Shown here one piece after another: positions 40,890 to 47,631 of a DNA stretch of 47,631 bases (the first letter of the stretch is position 1; every line of letters starts with the position of its first letter). The notes below the pieces were generated by a model. It was not told the DNA's origin and did not search any database. It saw nothing but the letters and a program-made list of their open reading frames with translations. The DNA comes from an uncultured Clostridia bacterium. Lineage in GTDB: Bacteria > Bacillota > Clostridia > Christensenellales > UBA1242. Where the stretch lies: positions 1 through 47,631 of the forward strand of contig CALWOU010000009.1 in assembly GCA_944383245.1 (NCBI GenBank), given 5' to 3'. The translations under genes were made by a program, and so were the position numbers.

Positions 40890-43096
40890 GTGGAAATGTT
40901 AATATTAATTTGTTTAATTTTCAAGAAGAAGCAGTTTTAAATTTGATTGATTTGACTACTGGGAATCATAAGCAAGTCGTAACCGTAAAAGCTCCAACTG
41001 GTTCAGGTAAAACTATTATTTTAATAAATTATATTGATGAATATTTAAGCAATGTTAATAAAAATACTGCATTTATATGGCTGTGTCCTGGCAAGGGTGA
41101 TTTGGAAGAACAAAGTCGCCAAAAGATGATCAAGTTTGCTCCGACTCGAAATGCTCAAAATTTATTTGATGCGCTATCTAATGGATTTACTGCAGAAAGC
41201 ACAACTTTTATTAACTGGGAACTTGTTACTAAGACAGGAAACAAAGCTATTTCTGATGGAGAAAAGAAAAATTTATATGATAGAATTGCAGAAGCGCATA
41301 GATTGAATATAGACTTTGTAATTGTCATTGATGAAGAGCACTCTAACAATACAGCAAAAGCAAGGGATGTTATTGATGCTTTTGCGGCAAAACATATTAT
41401 ACGAATGAGTGCTACGGCTATTGAAAATAAAAGATATGAATTTTATGAAATAGATGAAATTGATGTTATTAATGCTGGGCTTATCACTAAGGCAATATAT
41501 GTAAATGAAGGAATAAATGATGGTGAAGAAATTTCAAATGATTATGATCATCTGTTAGATTTGGCAGACAAAAAACGCAAAGCTATATCTCAAAGATATA
41601 ACGAATTAGGGAAAAATATCCGTCCTTTGGTTTTAATTCAATTCCCCAACGGAAAGCCTGAAACTATTACGGCTGTTGAAAATAAACTTGCTCAAATGGG
41701 ATATACTTACGATAATGGTATGGTTAGCAAATGGATGAGTGAAGATAAAAGAGATTTACCAGAAAATTTGACTGCAAATGATGGCATACCTGTTTTTTTG
41801 CTAATGAAACAAGCTATCAGTACAGGTTGGGATTGTCCTCGTGCAAAAATTCTTGTAAAACTTCGCGAAGGTATGAATGAACAATTTGAAATACAAACGA
41901 TTGGTAGAATTAGAAGGATGCCAGAAGCTAAGCATTATGATGATGATTTGTTAGATTTTTGTTATGTTTACACATACGACGAAACATGGAAAAATGGACT
42001 CCTTGCAAATGTAGATAAAGCTTATGAAACCAGAAGATTATTTTTAAAGGACAAGTGTAAAACTTTTACATTGGAAAAACAATTAAGAGATAAAGATTTT
42101 AGTTCACTTGGCGAGCGAGAAGTTTTAAATAAGATTTACGATTATTTTACGAAAAAATATCAGTTTGGAACAGATAAAAAACAGAATATTGCAATTTTAA
42201 AAAATGCTGGTTATATTGTTGGAGATGTGATAGTTGGTGAAACTATCAAAGGAAAGTATGTAAAAACTGAAACGACTGGCACAGACAATGTTGAGCGTAT
42301 TACAACCACAAGACTTATTAATACTCATAATCATGGTATTTACTTATTACATAGCACAGATGAATTAAAGAAATGTATAGGGCTTACAACTGCTAAAACT
42401 AAATTAATTCTTGAAAGATTATTTAGAAAGGGTATAAATCAAACAAAAAAAATTTGTAATTTTAATACAAATGAGTTTTATGCATTTATTATTAACAATG
42501 AGAAAAAACTTAAAGAAGATTTTAATGAAGTTACAGCAGATATGGTAAGACAACCTGGATTTAAAATCTTCACAAAAACTGCACCGTTTCACATTCCTGT
42601 ACAAGATTTTTTAAAATATGATCCAAGCGTAAAGAGAGAAGTAGAATACATATCAAACGCATATAAAGATTATACTTCCGGATTTAATACTAGCCTTATC
42701 AGAAGTAGAAGTGAACAGTTATTTGAACAATATTGTGAAAAGAAAGAAGATATAGACTGGGTTTATAAAAATGGAGATTCAGGGCAACAATACTTTTCTA
42801 TTGTTTATTTAGATGGTTTTAATAAACAGTGGCTATTTTATGCTGATTATATAGTTAAGAAAAAAGATGGATCTATTTGGATTATTGAAACTAAAGGTGG
42901 AGAAAGTAAAGGAAAAAGTAACAATATTGATAAACAAATAGGAAATAAATTTAACGCATTTAAAGATTATGCAACTCAAAAAGAAATAAAATGGGGATTT
43001 GTAAGAGATTTAGATAATCAACTTTATATAAACAATACTGAATTTTCTTTAGATTTGGCAGATGAACATTGGGTTCCATTGGAAAACGAATTCTAA
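40883..43096 (+). CDS. Type III restriction enzyme Res subunit
   Basis: The 737-aa product has a superfamily 2 helicase Walker A APTGSGKT (about residues 39-46), a DEEH box at about 150-153, helicase motif QTIGRIRR (about 340) and a C-terminal endonuclease motif (DGSIWIIETKGG, about 662-674) typical of the PD-(D/E)xK nucleases of Res. With Mod it cuts unmethylated DNA between inversely oriented sites. It is somewhat shorter than many Res proteins (about 900-1000 aa). AAAGGAGG precedes the ATG. Confidence 0.9.
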   Translation: MVGGNVNINLFNFQEEAVLNLIDLTTGNHKQVVTVKAPTGSGKTIILINYIDEYLSNVNKNTAFIWLCPGKGDLEEQSRQKMIKFAPTRNAQNLFDALSNGFTAESTTFINWELVTKTGNKAISDGEKKNLYDRIAEAHRLNIDFVIVIDEEHSNNTAKARDVIDAFAAKHIIRMSATAIENKRYEFYEIDEIDVINAGLITKAIYVNEGINDGEEISNDYDHLLDLADKKRKAISQRYNELGKNIRPLVLIQFPNGKPETITAVENKLAQMGYTYDNGMVSKWMSEDKRDLPENLTANDGIPVFLLMKQAISTGWDCPRAKILVKLREGMNEQFEIQTIGRIRRMPEAKHYDDDLLDFCYVYTYDETWKNGLLANVDKAYETRRLFLKDKCKTFTLEKQLRDKDFSSLGEREVLNKIYDYFTKKYQFGTDKKQNIAILKNAGYIVGDVIVGETIKGKYVKTETTGTDNVERITTTRLINTHNHGIYLLHSTDELKKCIGLTTAKTKLILERLFRKGINQTKKICNFNTNEFYAFIINNEKKLKEDFNEVTADMVRQPGFKIFTKTAPFHIPVQDFLKYDPSVKREVEYISNAYKDYTSGFNTSLIRSRSEQLFEQYCEKKEDIDWVYKNGDSGQQYFSIVYLDGFNKQWLFYADYIVKKKDGSIWIIETKGGESKGKSNNIDKQIGNKFNAFKDYATQKEIKWGFVRDLDNQLYINNTEFSLDLADEHWVPLENEF

Positions 43097-43111
43097 TAAG
43101 GAAAAACTTCT

Positions 43112-43852
43112 ATGAATAATGATTTATATGAACAATTATTGCCAGTCCAAATGTTTATAAAATCTCTTATTAAAGGGAAAAATGAAAATTATGAAAACTA
43201 TATATTAGAAGTAATCAATAATTCTCTTTATTTTTATAAAAAATCTAAAGGGCTTAAATATATTAAATCTAAGCAAGAAAGTCATGGAGAATGTGATTGT
43301 TATGCAGGTGATTATGGATTAGATTTTAAACTATTTGGTAGCGAATCAATGTTTAATACAATAAGTAATTTTTCTTCTCGAATAATAGTTCAAGATGAAT
43401 GTGCTTTATTCACATCATCAAAAAAACAAGGAGAAGGTAAATGTTCAAATTTACATAAATTGTTTAGATTTTATGATTTTAACGAACAGAAATTAAATTT
43501 ACCTACAAATAATTTTTATAATAAGTATGTTAAAGATTTAAAATACTTCACAAAGGTTTTAGTAAAACCTAAAAATCTCCTATTCTTTTATCCAGTTACT
43601 TTTTTATTTAAAATTGATAAAGCGTTTAATATGGCTTTAGATTCTATAATAAAAGCTATTTCACAAGATTTTTTATCAGCTTTTAAATTTAGAAAAAAAT
43701 ATTGTGAAGATAAAGAAACTTATTTGATGTTTTTATATAACGATTTTTTCGTCATTCTAAAATACAAAAATGATAAATTTGTAATTGTTGATTATGTTAA
43801 TGTAAGATTAAGTGAAACATTTAATAGAATGTATTGGGAATATGTATTATGA
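43112..43852 (+). CDS. Third gene of the restriction-modification operon, unknown
   Basis: This 246-aa soluble protein has a Cys/Asp-rich GECDCYAGDYGLDFKL segment at about residues 57-72 that could form a nuclease- or metal-binding site. No family was recognised. It starts 15 bp after Res, suggesting cotranscription. It overlaps the convergent minus-strand gene by six bases. It may adapt or extend the type III system. Confidence 0.6.
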   Translation: MNNDLYEQLLPVQMFIKSLIKGKNENYENYILEVINNSLYFYKKSKGLKYIKSKQESHGECDCYAGDYGLDFKLFGSESMFNTISNFSSRIIVQDECALFTSSKKQGEGKCSNLHKLFRFYDFNEQKLNLPTNNFYNKYVKDLKYFTKVLVKPKNLLFFYPVTFLFKIDKAFNMALDSIIKAISQDFLSAFKFRKKYCEDKETYLMFLYNDFFVILKYKNDKFVIVDYVNVRLSETFNRMYWEYVL

Positions 43853-44335
43853 TAATTGATTGTAAAGGTTTACTAATTGTAAGCCTTTTTTCTTTGCATA
43901 TTTGTAGGCAAGAATTGATCCACCATAGGTTTTTGTTGTGTTAACATAACAAATTAAAGTGTCGCAGTTATCTATCATTTGTTGATTGCTTTTTACAATT
44001 TTTCTTTTATAGTGTTCTTCTTCTATATCATACATTATTGTTTTAACATCGGAGTATGGTATGTATTTCTCATTACCAAAGATGGGGTCATGGTCAATGA
44101 TTGGCTCTATTGTTTTGAAACTTGTAATCACTATTTCTATTTCTATATCTGTATAAACTTTTCTTAGTTTTCGGCAAACACTTAAAGCCATTTCATCAAA
44201 TTCTCCATGTGTGCCCATTGTAAAAAATTTACAACCATTTTTTATTTCTTCTTCAACTATATTGTATAGTTTTTCTCTTATTTCTTTATAGTTGTAGATG
44301 TGTCTATGACCTATAAAACATATTTTCTTATTCAT
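43847..44335 (-). CDS. SLOG-superfamily (YpsA/DUF1273-like) protein
   Basis: The 162-aa product opens with a Rossmann-like strand and GHR motif (ICFIGHRHIYNYKEI, about residues 5-19), followed by FFTMGTHGEFDEMA (about 38-51), the phosphate-binding type motif of SLOG domains. SLOG proteins bind or make nucleotide-derived ligands and occur in defence systems. A GGAG site lies before the ATG. Convergent with the restriction-modification operon and divergent from the double-HTH regulator. Confidence 0.75.
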   Translation of the reverse strand: MNKKICFIGHRHIYNYKEIREKLYNIVEEEIKNGCKFFTMGTHGEFDEMALSVCRKLRKVYTDIEIEIVITSFKTIEPIIDHDPIFGNEKYIPYSDVKTIMYDIEEEHYKRKIVKSNQQMIDNCDTLICYVNTTKTYGGSILAYKYAKKKGLQLVNLYNQLS

Positions 44336-44407
44336 TAAATTTCTCCAGTATAAAAATTAAAAAACTTTCAAATTTTATTTTATGTAACATTTTTTACTAG
44401 GCATATC

Positions 44408-44429
44408 TGTTACAAAAAGTATTGTAACA
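44408..44429. promoter_or_regulatory. Candidate operator between divergent genes
   Basis: TGTTACA-N8-TGTAACA is a perfect 7-bp inverted repeat. Another TGTAACA half-site lies at 44383-44389. It sits in the gap between the SLOG gene and the HTH regulator, so it could be the regulator's own site. Confidence 0.55.
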
Positions 44430-44499
44430 CATTTTCCTATAAAATGTTTAAAGAAAAGTAAATTTTATAAAATTTAACTTTATAAACATTGAGGTCAAA

Positions 44500-44934
44500 A
44501 TGGAAGTTTTTATAGATAATTTAAAAGAATTAATTTTTGAAACTGGCAAATCTTTAAGAAAATTAGCAGAAGAAAGCAATGTATCCGCAATGCAATATAG
44601 TAGGTATTTAAAAGGCTCAATACCAACAATTGATGTAACATTAAAAATTGCAAAATACTTTGATTGTTCGTTAGATTATTTGTTTGGATTAAGTGAAGAC
44701 AAAAAGAATAAGAAATACAAAACTTTTAATTATGATATAAGCAAGTTTCTTGGGAATTATAATAAGTTGTTAAAGGAAAATAATATTACACATTTTAAGC
44801 TTATTAAGAACAGTGAATTTGATGAAAGTATTATCAGACATTGGAAATCTGGTTCAATTCCCAGGCTTGATATTGTTTATTACATCGCAAAAAGCCTTAA
44901 TGGTTCAATAGACGATTTAATTGGTCGATATTAA
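44500..44934 (+). CDS. Double helix-turn-helix (XRE-like) regulator
   Basis: The 144-aa product has two tandem XRE-type HTH units (about residues 8-65 and 82-143), each ending in a SLDYLFG/SIDDLIG signature, suggesting internal duplication. No sensor domain. GAGG precedes the ATG. It probably binds the inverted repeat at 44408-44429 and controls itself and the SLOG gene. Confidence 0.8.
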   Translation: MEVFIDNLKELIFETGKSLRKLAEESNVSAMQYSRYLKGSIPTIDVTLKIAKYFDCSLDYLFGLSEDKKNKKYKTFNYDISKFLGNYNKLLKENNITHFKLIKNSEFDESIIRHWKSGSIPRLDIVYYIAKSLNGSIDDLIGRY

Positions 44935-44951
44935 TAATCTTAAAAAAAATC

Positions 44952-44971
44952 AAAAAAATTGCAATTTTTTT
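44952..44971. terminator. AT palindrome, possible weak terminator
   Basis: A 20-bp perfect palindrome A7-TTGCAA-T7 lies between the regulator and the GIY-YIG gene. It contains only two G-C pairs, so function is doubtful. Confidence 0.3.
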
Positions 44972-45011
44972 ATATTTGTGATACAATTATAAATAATTTT
45001 AGGAGAATACA

Positions 45012-45752
45012 ATGGAAAAAGAAAAAGTTGGTTATATCTATATTTTAACAAACGAAGCATTTCATAAGTCAAATTGGGTAAAAATAGGTTATACAGAAAA
45101 TATTGATCAAAGATTAAAGTCTTTGTATAATACATCAGTTCCTACACCATTTGAAGTTTATGCAACTTATGAAGTTCCTGCATCAACTGGAATGGCTGAC
45201 AAATCATTGCATAAATTAATTCAAAAACTTAATCCAGAATTAAGATTATCCGAAAATAGAGAGTTTTTTGAAATAGAGCCTTGGGACGCATATGATATTT
45301 TAGAAGCAATGGCTCAAATACATGGTAGGACGGATAAATTAAAACAATATAAAGATAATAAATTTTATCAGAGTCCAGAGAAAATAAATGAAAATACTAC
45401 ATATACTATTGAATCATTAATTCCAGATGAATCTTATGTGAAAAAATTATATGATAAATTAAAAGATATTATTATAGAGATGTACCCAGACTTAAAAATA
45501 AATCCTTTAAAGAATTATATAGGATTCAAAAAAACTAAAAAGCACAACGTTTTATCGTTATGGCCTAAAGAAAGTTCTATTGAAGTAGTTCTAAATGCAA
45601 AAAAAGGCACATTAAATGATAAATATGATTTAGTATATGATATATCAAATAGAATGTGGTCAGCTGCACATTATGCATTTAGATATGATGAAAATACAGA
45701 TATTAATGCTGTAAAAGATTTAATTAAGCAAACATATGATTTAGTAAAATAA
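45012..45752 (+). CDS. GIY-YIG (T5orf172) domain protein with C-terminal DUF5655
   Basis: In this 246-aa protein the N-terminal GIY-YIG-type nuclease fold (about residues 6-95: GYIYILTNE, WVKIGYT, ENREFFEIEPWDA) resembles T5orf172. The C-terminal half (about 140-245) matches the DUF5655 pattern (LKNYIGFKK ... LWPKESSIEVVL ... DINAVKDLIKQ). TAGGAG precedes the ATG. Such fusions are often found in mobile and defence regions. Target and partner are unknown. Confidence 0.75.
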   Translation: MEKEKVGYIYILTNEAFHKSNWVKIGYTENIDQRLKSLYNTSVPTPFEVYATYEVPASTGMADKSLHKLIQKLNPELRLSENREFFEIEPWDAYDILEAMAQIHGRTDKLKQYKDNKFYQSPEKINENTTYTIESLIPDESYVKKLYDKLKDIIIEMYPDLKINPLKNYIGFKKTKKHNVLSLWPKESSIEVVLNAKKGTLNDKYDLVYDISNRMWSAAHYAFRYDENTDINAVKDLIKQTYDLVK

Positions 45753-45780
45753 AATTTAATTAAATAAATAGCATAAAAAT

Positions 45781-45812
45781 AGTCGAGAGTTTTGCTCCCG
45801 GCTGTTTGTTTT
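45781..45812. terminator. Bidirectional terminator between convergent genes
   Basis: AGTCG-A-GAG pairs with CTC-C-CGGCT around TTTTG, with T-rich sequence on both outer sides. Confidence 0.65.
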
Positions 45813-46131
45813 AATTATTGTTTGCAATATATAATCTATCTGCAACTTTAATTGCTTTATGTGTAATTCCATTTATTGTTTGTTCAACATATTCAGGTTT
45901 TCCATCAGCAGTTGCTCGTAAAAGTATATGTTCTTTATCTTCTTCTACTGGTTCGATATTTATATCAATGATATCTTCTAATTTTGATACTTCTATGACT
46001 TTAATTCCTTTTTGAATAAGGTATGAACTAAATTGCCATAGTTTTTCAAACATTCCGTTTGAATCAATAATAAAACTAAAATCGTCTTGTGGATAATATC
46101 CTGTTATTCTGTAATATTTATCTTGTTCCAT
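45811..46131 (-). CDS. Small protein, unknown
   Basis: The 106-aa acidic product has no membrane segment and no recognised family. AAAGGAG precedes the ATG. It starts 12 bp after the PcfJ-like gene ends and is probably cotranscribed with it. Confidence 0.65.
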   Translation of the reverse strand: MEQDKYYRITGYYPQDDFSFIIDSNGMFEKLWQFSSYLIQKGIKVIEVSKLEDIIDINIEPVEEDKEHILLRATADGKPEYVEQTINGITHKAIKVADRLYIANNN

Positions 46132-46142
46132 AATTTACTCCT

Positions 46143-47459
46143 TTATATTGCAATTTGTTTTAACTTTCTATTGGCATATGGTAGCCACTTTTTATTTACA
46201 TAAGTTAAAATATCTTCACTCGGTTTGCTGTCGTGTTCACCATAACATTGCAAGATTTTATGATTTGCTAGTGAATATTCAAGAGTAGCCAAAGGTGTAT
46301 TAGGTGATAATCTATTTCTTATAAAGAAAATTAGTGTTTCTTCACGAGCGAATTTTTGGTCATAATTCATTTTGCCTACGCAGTGATGTAGTTTTTCGCC
46401 TTCATAAATTAACTGTTGTGGACTTTTTGCAATTATGCAAACATAATCTTCTTTAACAATAAGTCTTTCAAGAGATAAATATTTGTTAGCAACATTTGCA
46501 AATTTTTGATAGAGTTCTTTTCGTTGTTCGGCATCTTTTTCAGCTTTATTTGTGTGATATTGGTCTATTCGTATATCGTGCCATTTTTTAAAGTTTTTAG
46601 GATAACGGTTTTTGTCTTCGGTCATATCAAGCCCTAAATACTCGCAAGCGTGTCTATAATCTTCATAAGAATAACCATCAGTTTTTTGCTTTATGAGATA
46701 ACTCAAAAATTTATCACGCTCATTAGGTTCTAAGAAAGCTTTTAAGTTTCTAAAATTATCTTTTTGAATAAATTCTTTTTTAAATTTTTCAAATTTATAT
46801 ACCATATCGATGTCTTTATTTTGTTTGTATGCATTAATTATTGATGAAATATAATAACCTTTACAAGTTATATTATCTTTGTTTTGATATAGCCATTTAC
46901 AAAAATGCTTATCTTTATCACAAAGTCTTAAAATTTGTATACTAGTTGCAAGTATTGCTAGTCCCATTTTTACTAACAATTCACATTTAGGATATTTTTG
47001 ATAGTAATATAAGTATTTCAACACATCGTTATATTGATATAAATTGATTGCCGAGTATTTATATTTAGGTATAGTTAAAATATATTCTTTATTAATTATA
47101 GGTGCATATATATTGAAGTACTTTGCATCATTATAGCCCCAATCATAATCATTGTAATTTTTAGATTTAGAAATGCCTTCTCTATACCAACCAACTTTGT
47201 AATAGCCCATTGTAAGCATTATGTCTTGTAAATATACTTTGTCTGTATTAATCCCATGTACAACTACTTGTTTGCAATACCACTTTTTATAATGATTTCG
47301 AGTTGCTACAATTACTTCACATAATTCTCTTTTGTATTGAGTGTAATATTTGTAAAAACGAGTATTCCCATTTGGAGTAGGGTTCAACTTTTTATCTTTT
47401 GATTTTATCTTTTCTAATATATATTTTGGGATAGGTTTAATGTCTTCTTCTGTAATCAT
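46143..47459 (-). CDS. PcfJ-like protein
   Basis: The 438-aa product has a C-terminal domain with the LHHCVGKMNYDQKFAREE stretch (about residues 355-372) characteristic of PcfJ-like proteins, first known from the conjugative plasmid pCF10 and common in mobile elements of Bacillota. The N-terminal part is helical. Function is unclear. AGGAGG precedes the ATG. It lies between a partial gene upstream and the 106-aa gene downstream, apparently one operon running into this window from the right. Confidence 0.8.
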   Translation of the reverse strand: MITEEDIKPIPKYILEKIKSKDKKLNPTPNGNTRFYKYYTQYKRELCEVIVATRNHYKKWYCKQVVVHGINTDKVYLQDIMLTMGYYKVGWYREGISKSKNYNDYDWGYNDAKYFNIYAPIINKEYILTIPKYKYSAINLYQYNDVLKYLYYYQKYPKCELLVKMGLAILATSIQILRLCDKDKHFCKWLYQNKDNITCKGYYISSIINAYKQNKDIDMVYKFEKFKKEFIQKDNFRNLKAFLEPNERDKFLSYLIKQKTDGYSYEDYRHACEYLGLDMTEDKNRYPKNFKKWHDIRIDQYHTNKAEKDAEQRKELYQKFANVANKYLSLERLIVKEDYVCIIAKSPQQLIYEGEKLHHCVGKMNYDQKFAREETLIFFIRNRLSPNTPLATLEYSLANHKILQCYGEHDSKPSEDILTYVNKKWLPYANRKLKQIAI

Positions 47460-47468
47460 AATTTCCTC

Positions 47469-47631
47469 CTATTTTAATTTGATTTTTCCATCGAATAATG
47501 AAGATATTGTTTTAAGTAAAAATTTATCGAAACTTTGATTATGAATATCTATAATATCAGTAGGCAAATTAGTTTCTTGTTTTATTTCACCTGTTTCATA
47601 ATCGATTATTTCATTATCTTCATTAATAATT
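47469..47631 (-). CDS. Gene cut by the window edge, 3' end only
   Basis: An open frame enters from the right edge and ends in TAG at 47469-47471, giving a C-terminal end ETGEIKQETNLPTDIIDIHN followed by about 21 more residues. It stops ten bases before the PcfJ-like start, so it is probably the upstream gene of that operon. In other elements a PcfK-like gene sits next to PcfJ, but the fragment is too short to assign. Confidence 0.6.
   Translation of the reverse strand, partial: IINEDNEIIDYETGEIKQETNLPTDIIDIHNQSFDKFLLKTISSLFDGKIKLK

Noticed and set aside
37886..47631. Including the restriction-modification region in the prophage
   Set aside because: The phage hairpin region lies before it and the genes differ in type and strand; inclusion cannot be excluded but has no support.

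Overview
The window is AT-rich DNA with strong AGGAGG-type ribosome binding sites, TTGACA/TATAAT promoters, a Gram-positive type SOS box, lipoprotein signal peptides and standard code 11 (TGG for Trp, TGA among the stops). This suggests a low-GC, single-membrane Bacillota/Clostridia-like bacterium, probably an uncultured one. I cannot name a genus. No tRNA or rRNA gene was recognised.

Region 1 (1-15020) is a conjugation-like type IV secretion locus. It holds a VirD4-type coupling ATPase on the minus strand, a VirB2/TrbC-like pilin, a large YfhO-like multispanning membrane protein, an acidic single-span membrane protein, a VirB6/TrbL-like protein and a VirB4 ATPase with a VirB3/PrgI-like membrane segment at its N-terminus. 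No relaxase or cell-wall hydrolase is seen. The gaps of this locus carry three copies (A, B, C) of a GC-rich repeat of about 240-277 bp. Its internal module is inverted in copy C, and an extra module is present in copy B.

Region 2 (15021-25545) is ordinary chromosome-like sequence: a small membrane protein, three consecutive zinc-ribbon proteins (one with an SPFH domain), two small unknown genes, a lipoprotein, an HExxH metallopeptidase, a radical SAM enzyme, a second lipoprotein and two membrane proteins. A 20-bp near-palindrome recurs three times between genes here. Three genes in the window (starts 4269, 20886, 22121) have a -10 box exactly 6 nt before the start codon and no Shine-Dalgarno, so they look leaderless.

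Region 3 (about 25.6-37.9 kb) is the most interesting part: an inovirus-like (filamentous phage) prophage. It has a large serine recombinase, a LexA-like self-cleaving repressor whose promoter carries a GAAC-N4-GTTC SOS box in the spacer, small regulators, a small basic protein, a possible ssDNA-binding protein, a 52-aa coat-like membrane peptide followed at once by a terminator (as after gene VIII of Ff phages), three N-terminally anchored surface proteins (the largest with coiled coil plus BspA-type leucine-rich repeats), a Zot/pI-type morphogenesis ATPase, an HUH rolling-circle Rep and a downstream intergenic region with two large hairpins that could be origin and packaging signal. A nested imperfect palindrome of about 190 bp lies beside the recombinase operon.

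Region 4 (37886-47631) is an accessory or defence region: a membrane-anchored unknown protein, a type III restriction-modification pair with a third unknown gene, a SLOG-like protein, a double-HTH regulator with a candidate operator, a GIY-YIG (T5orf172)/DUF5655 protein, a small unknown protein, a PcfJ-like protein and a gene cut by the window edge. The ends of the prophage were not defined, because no attachment-site duplication was found by eye.
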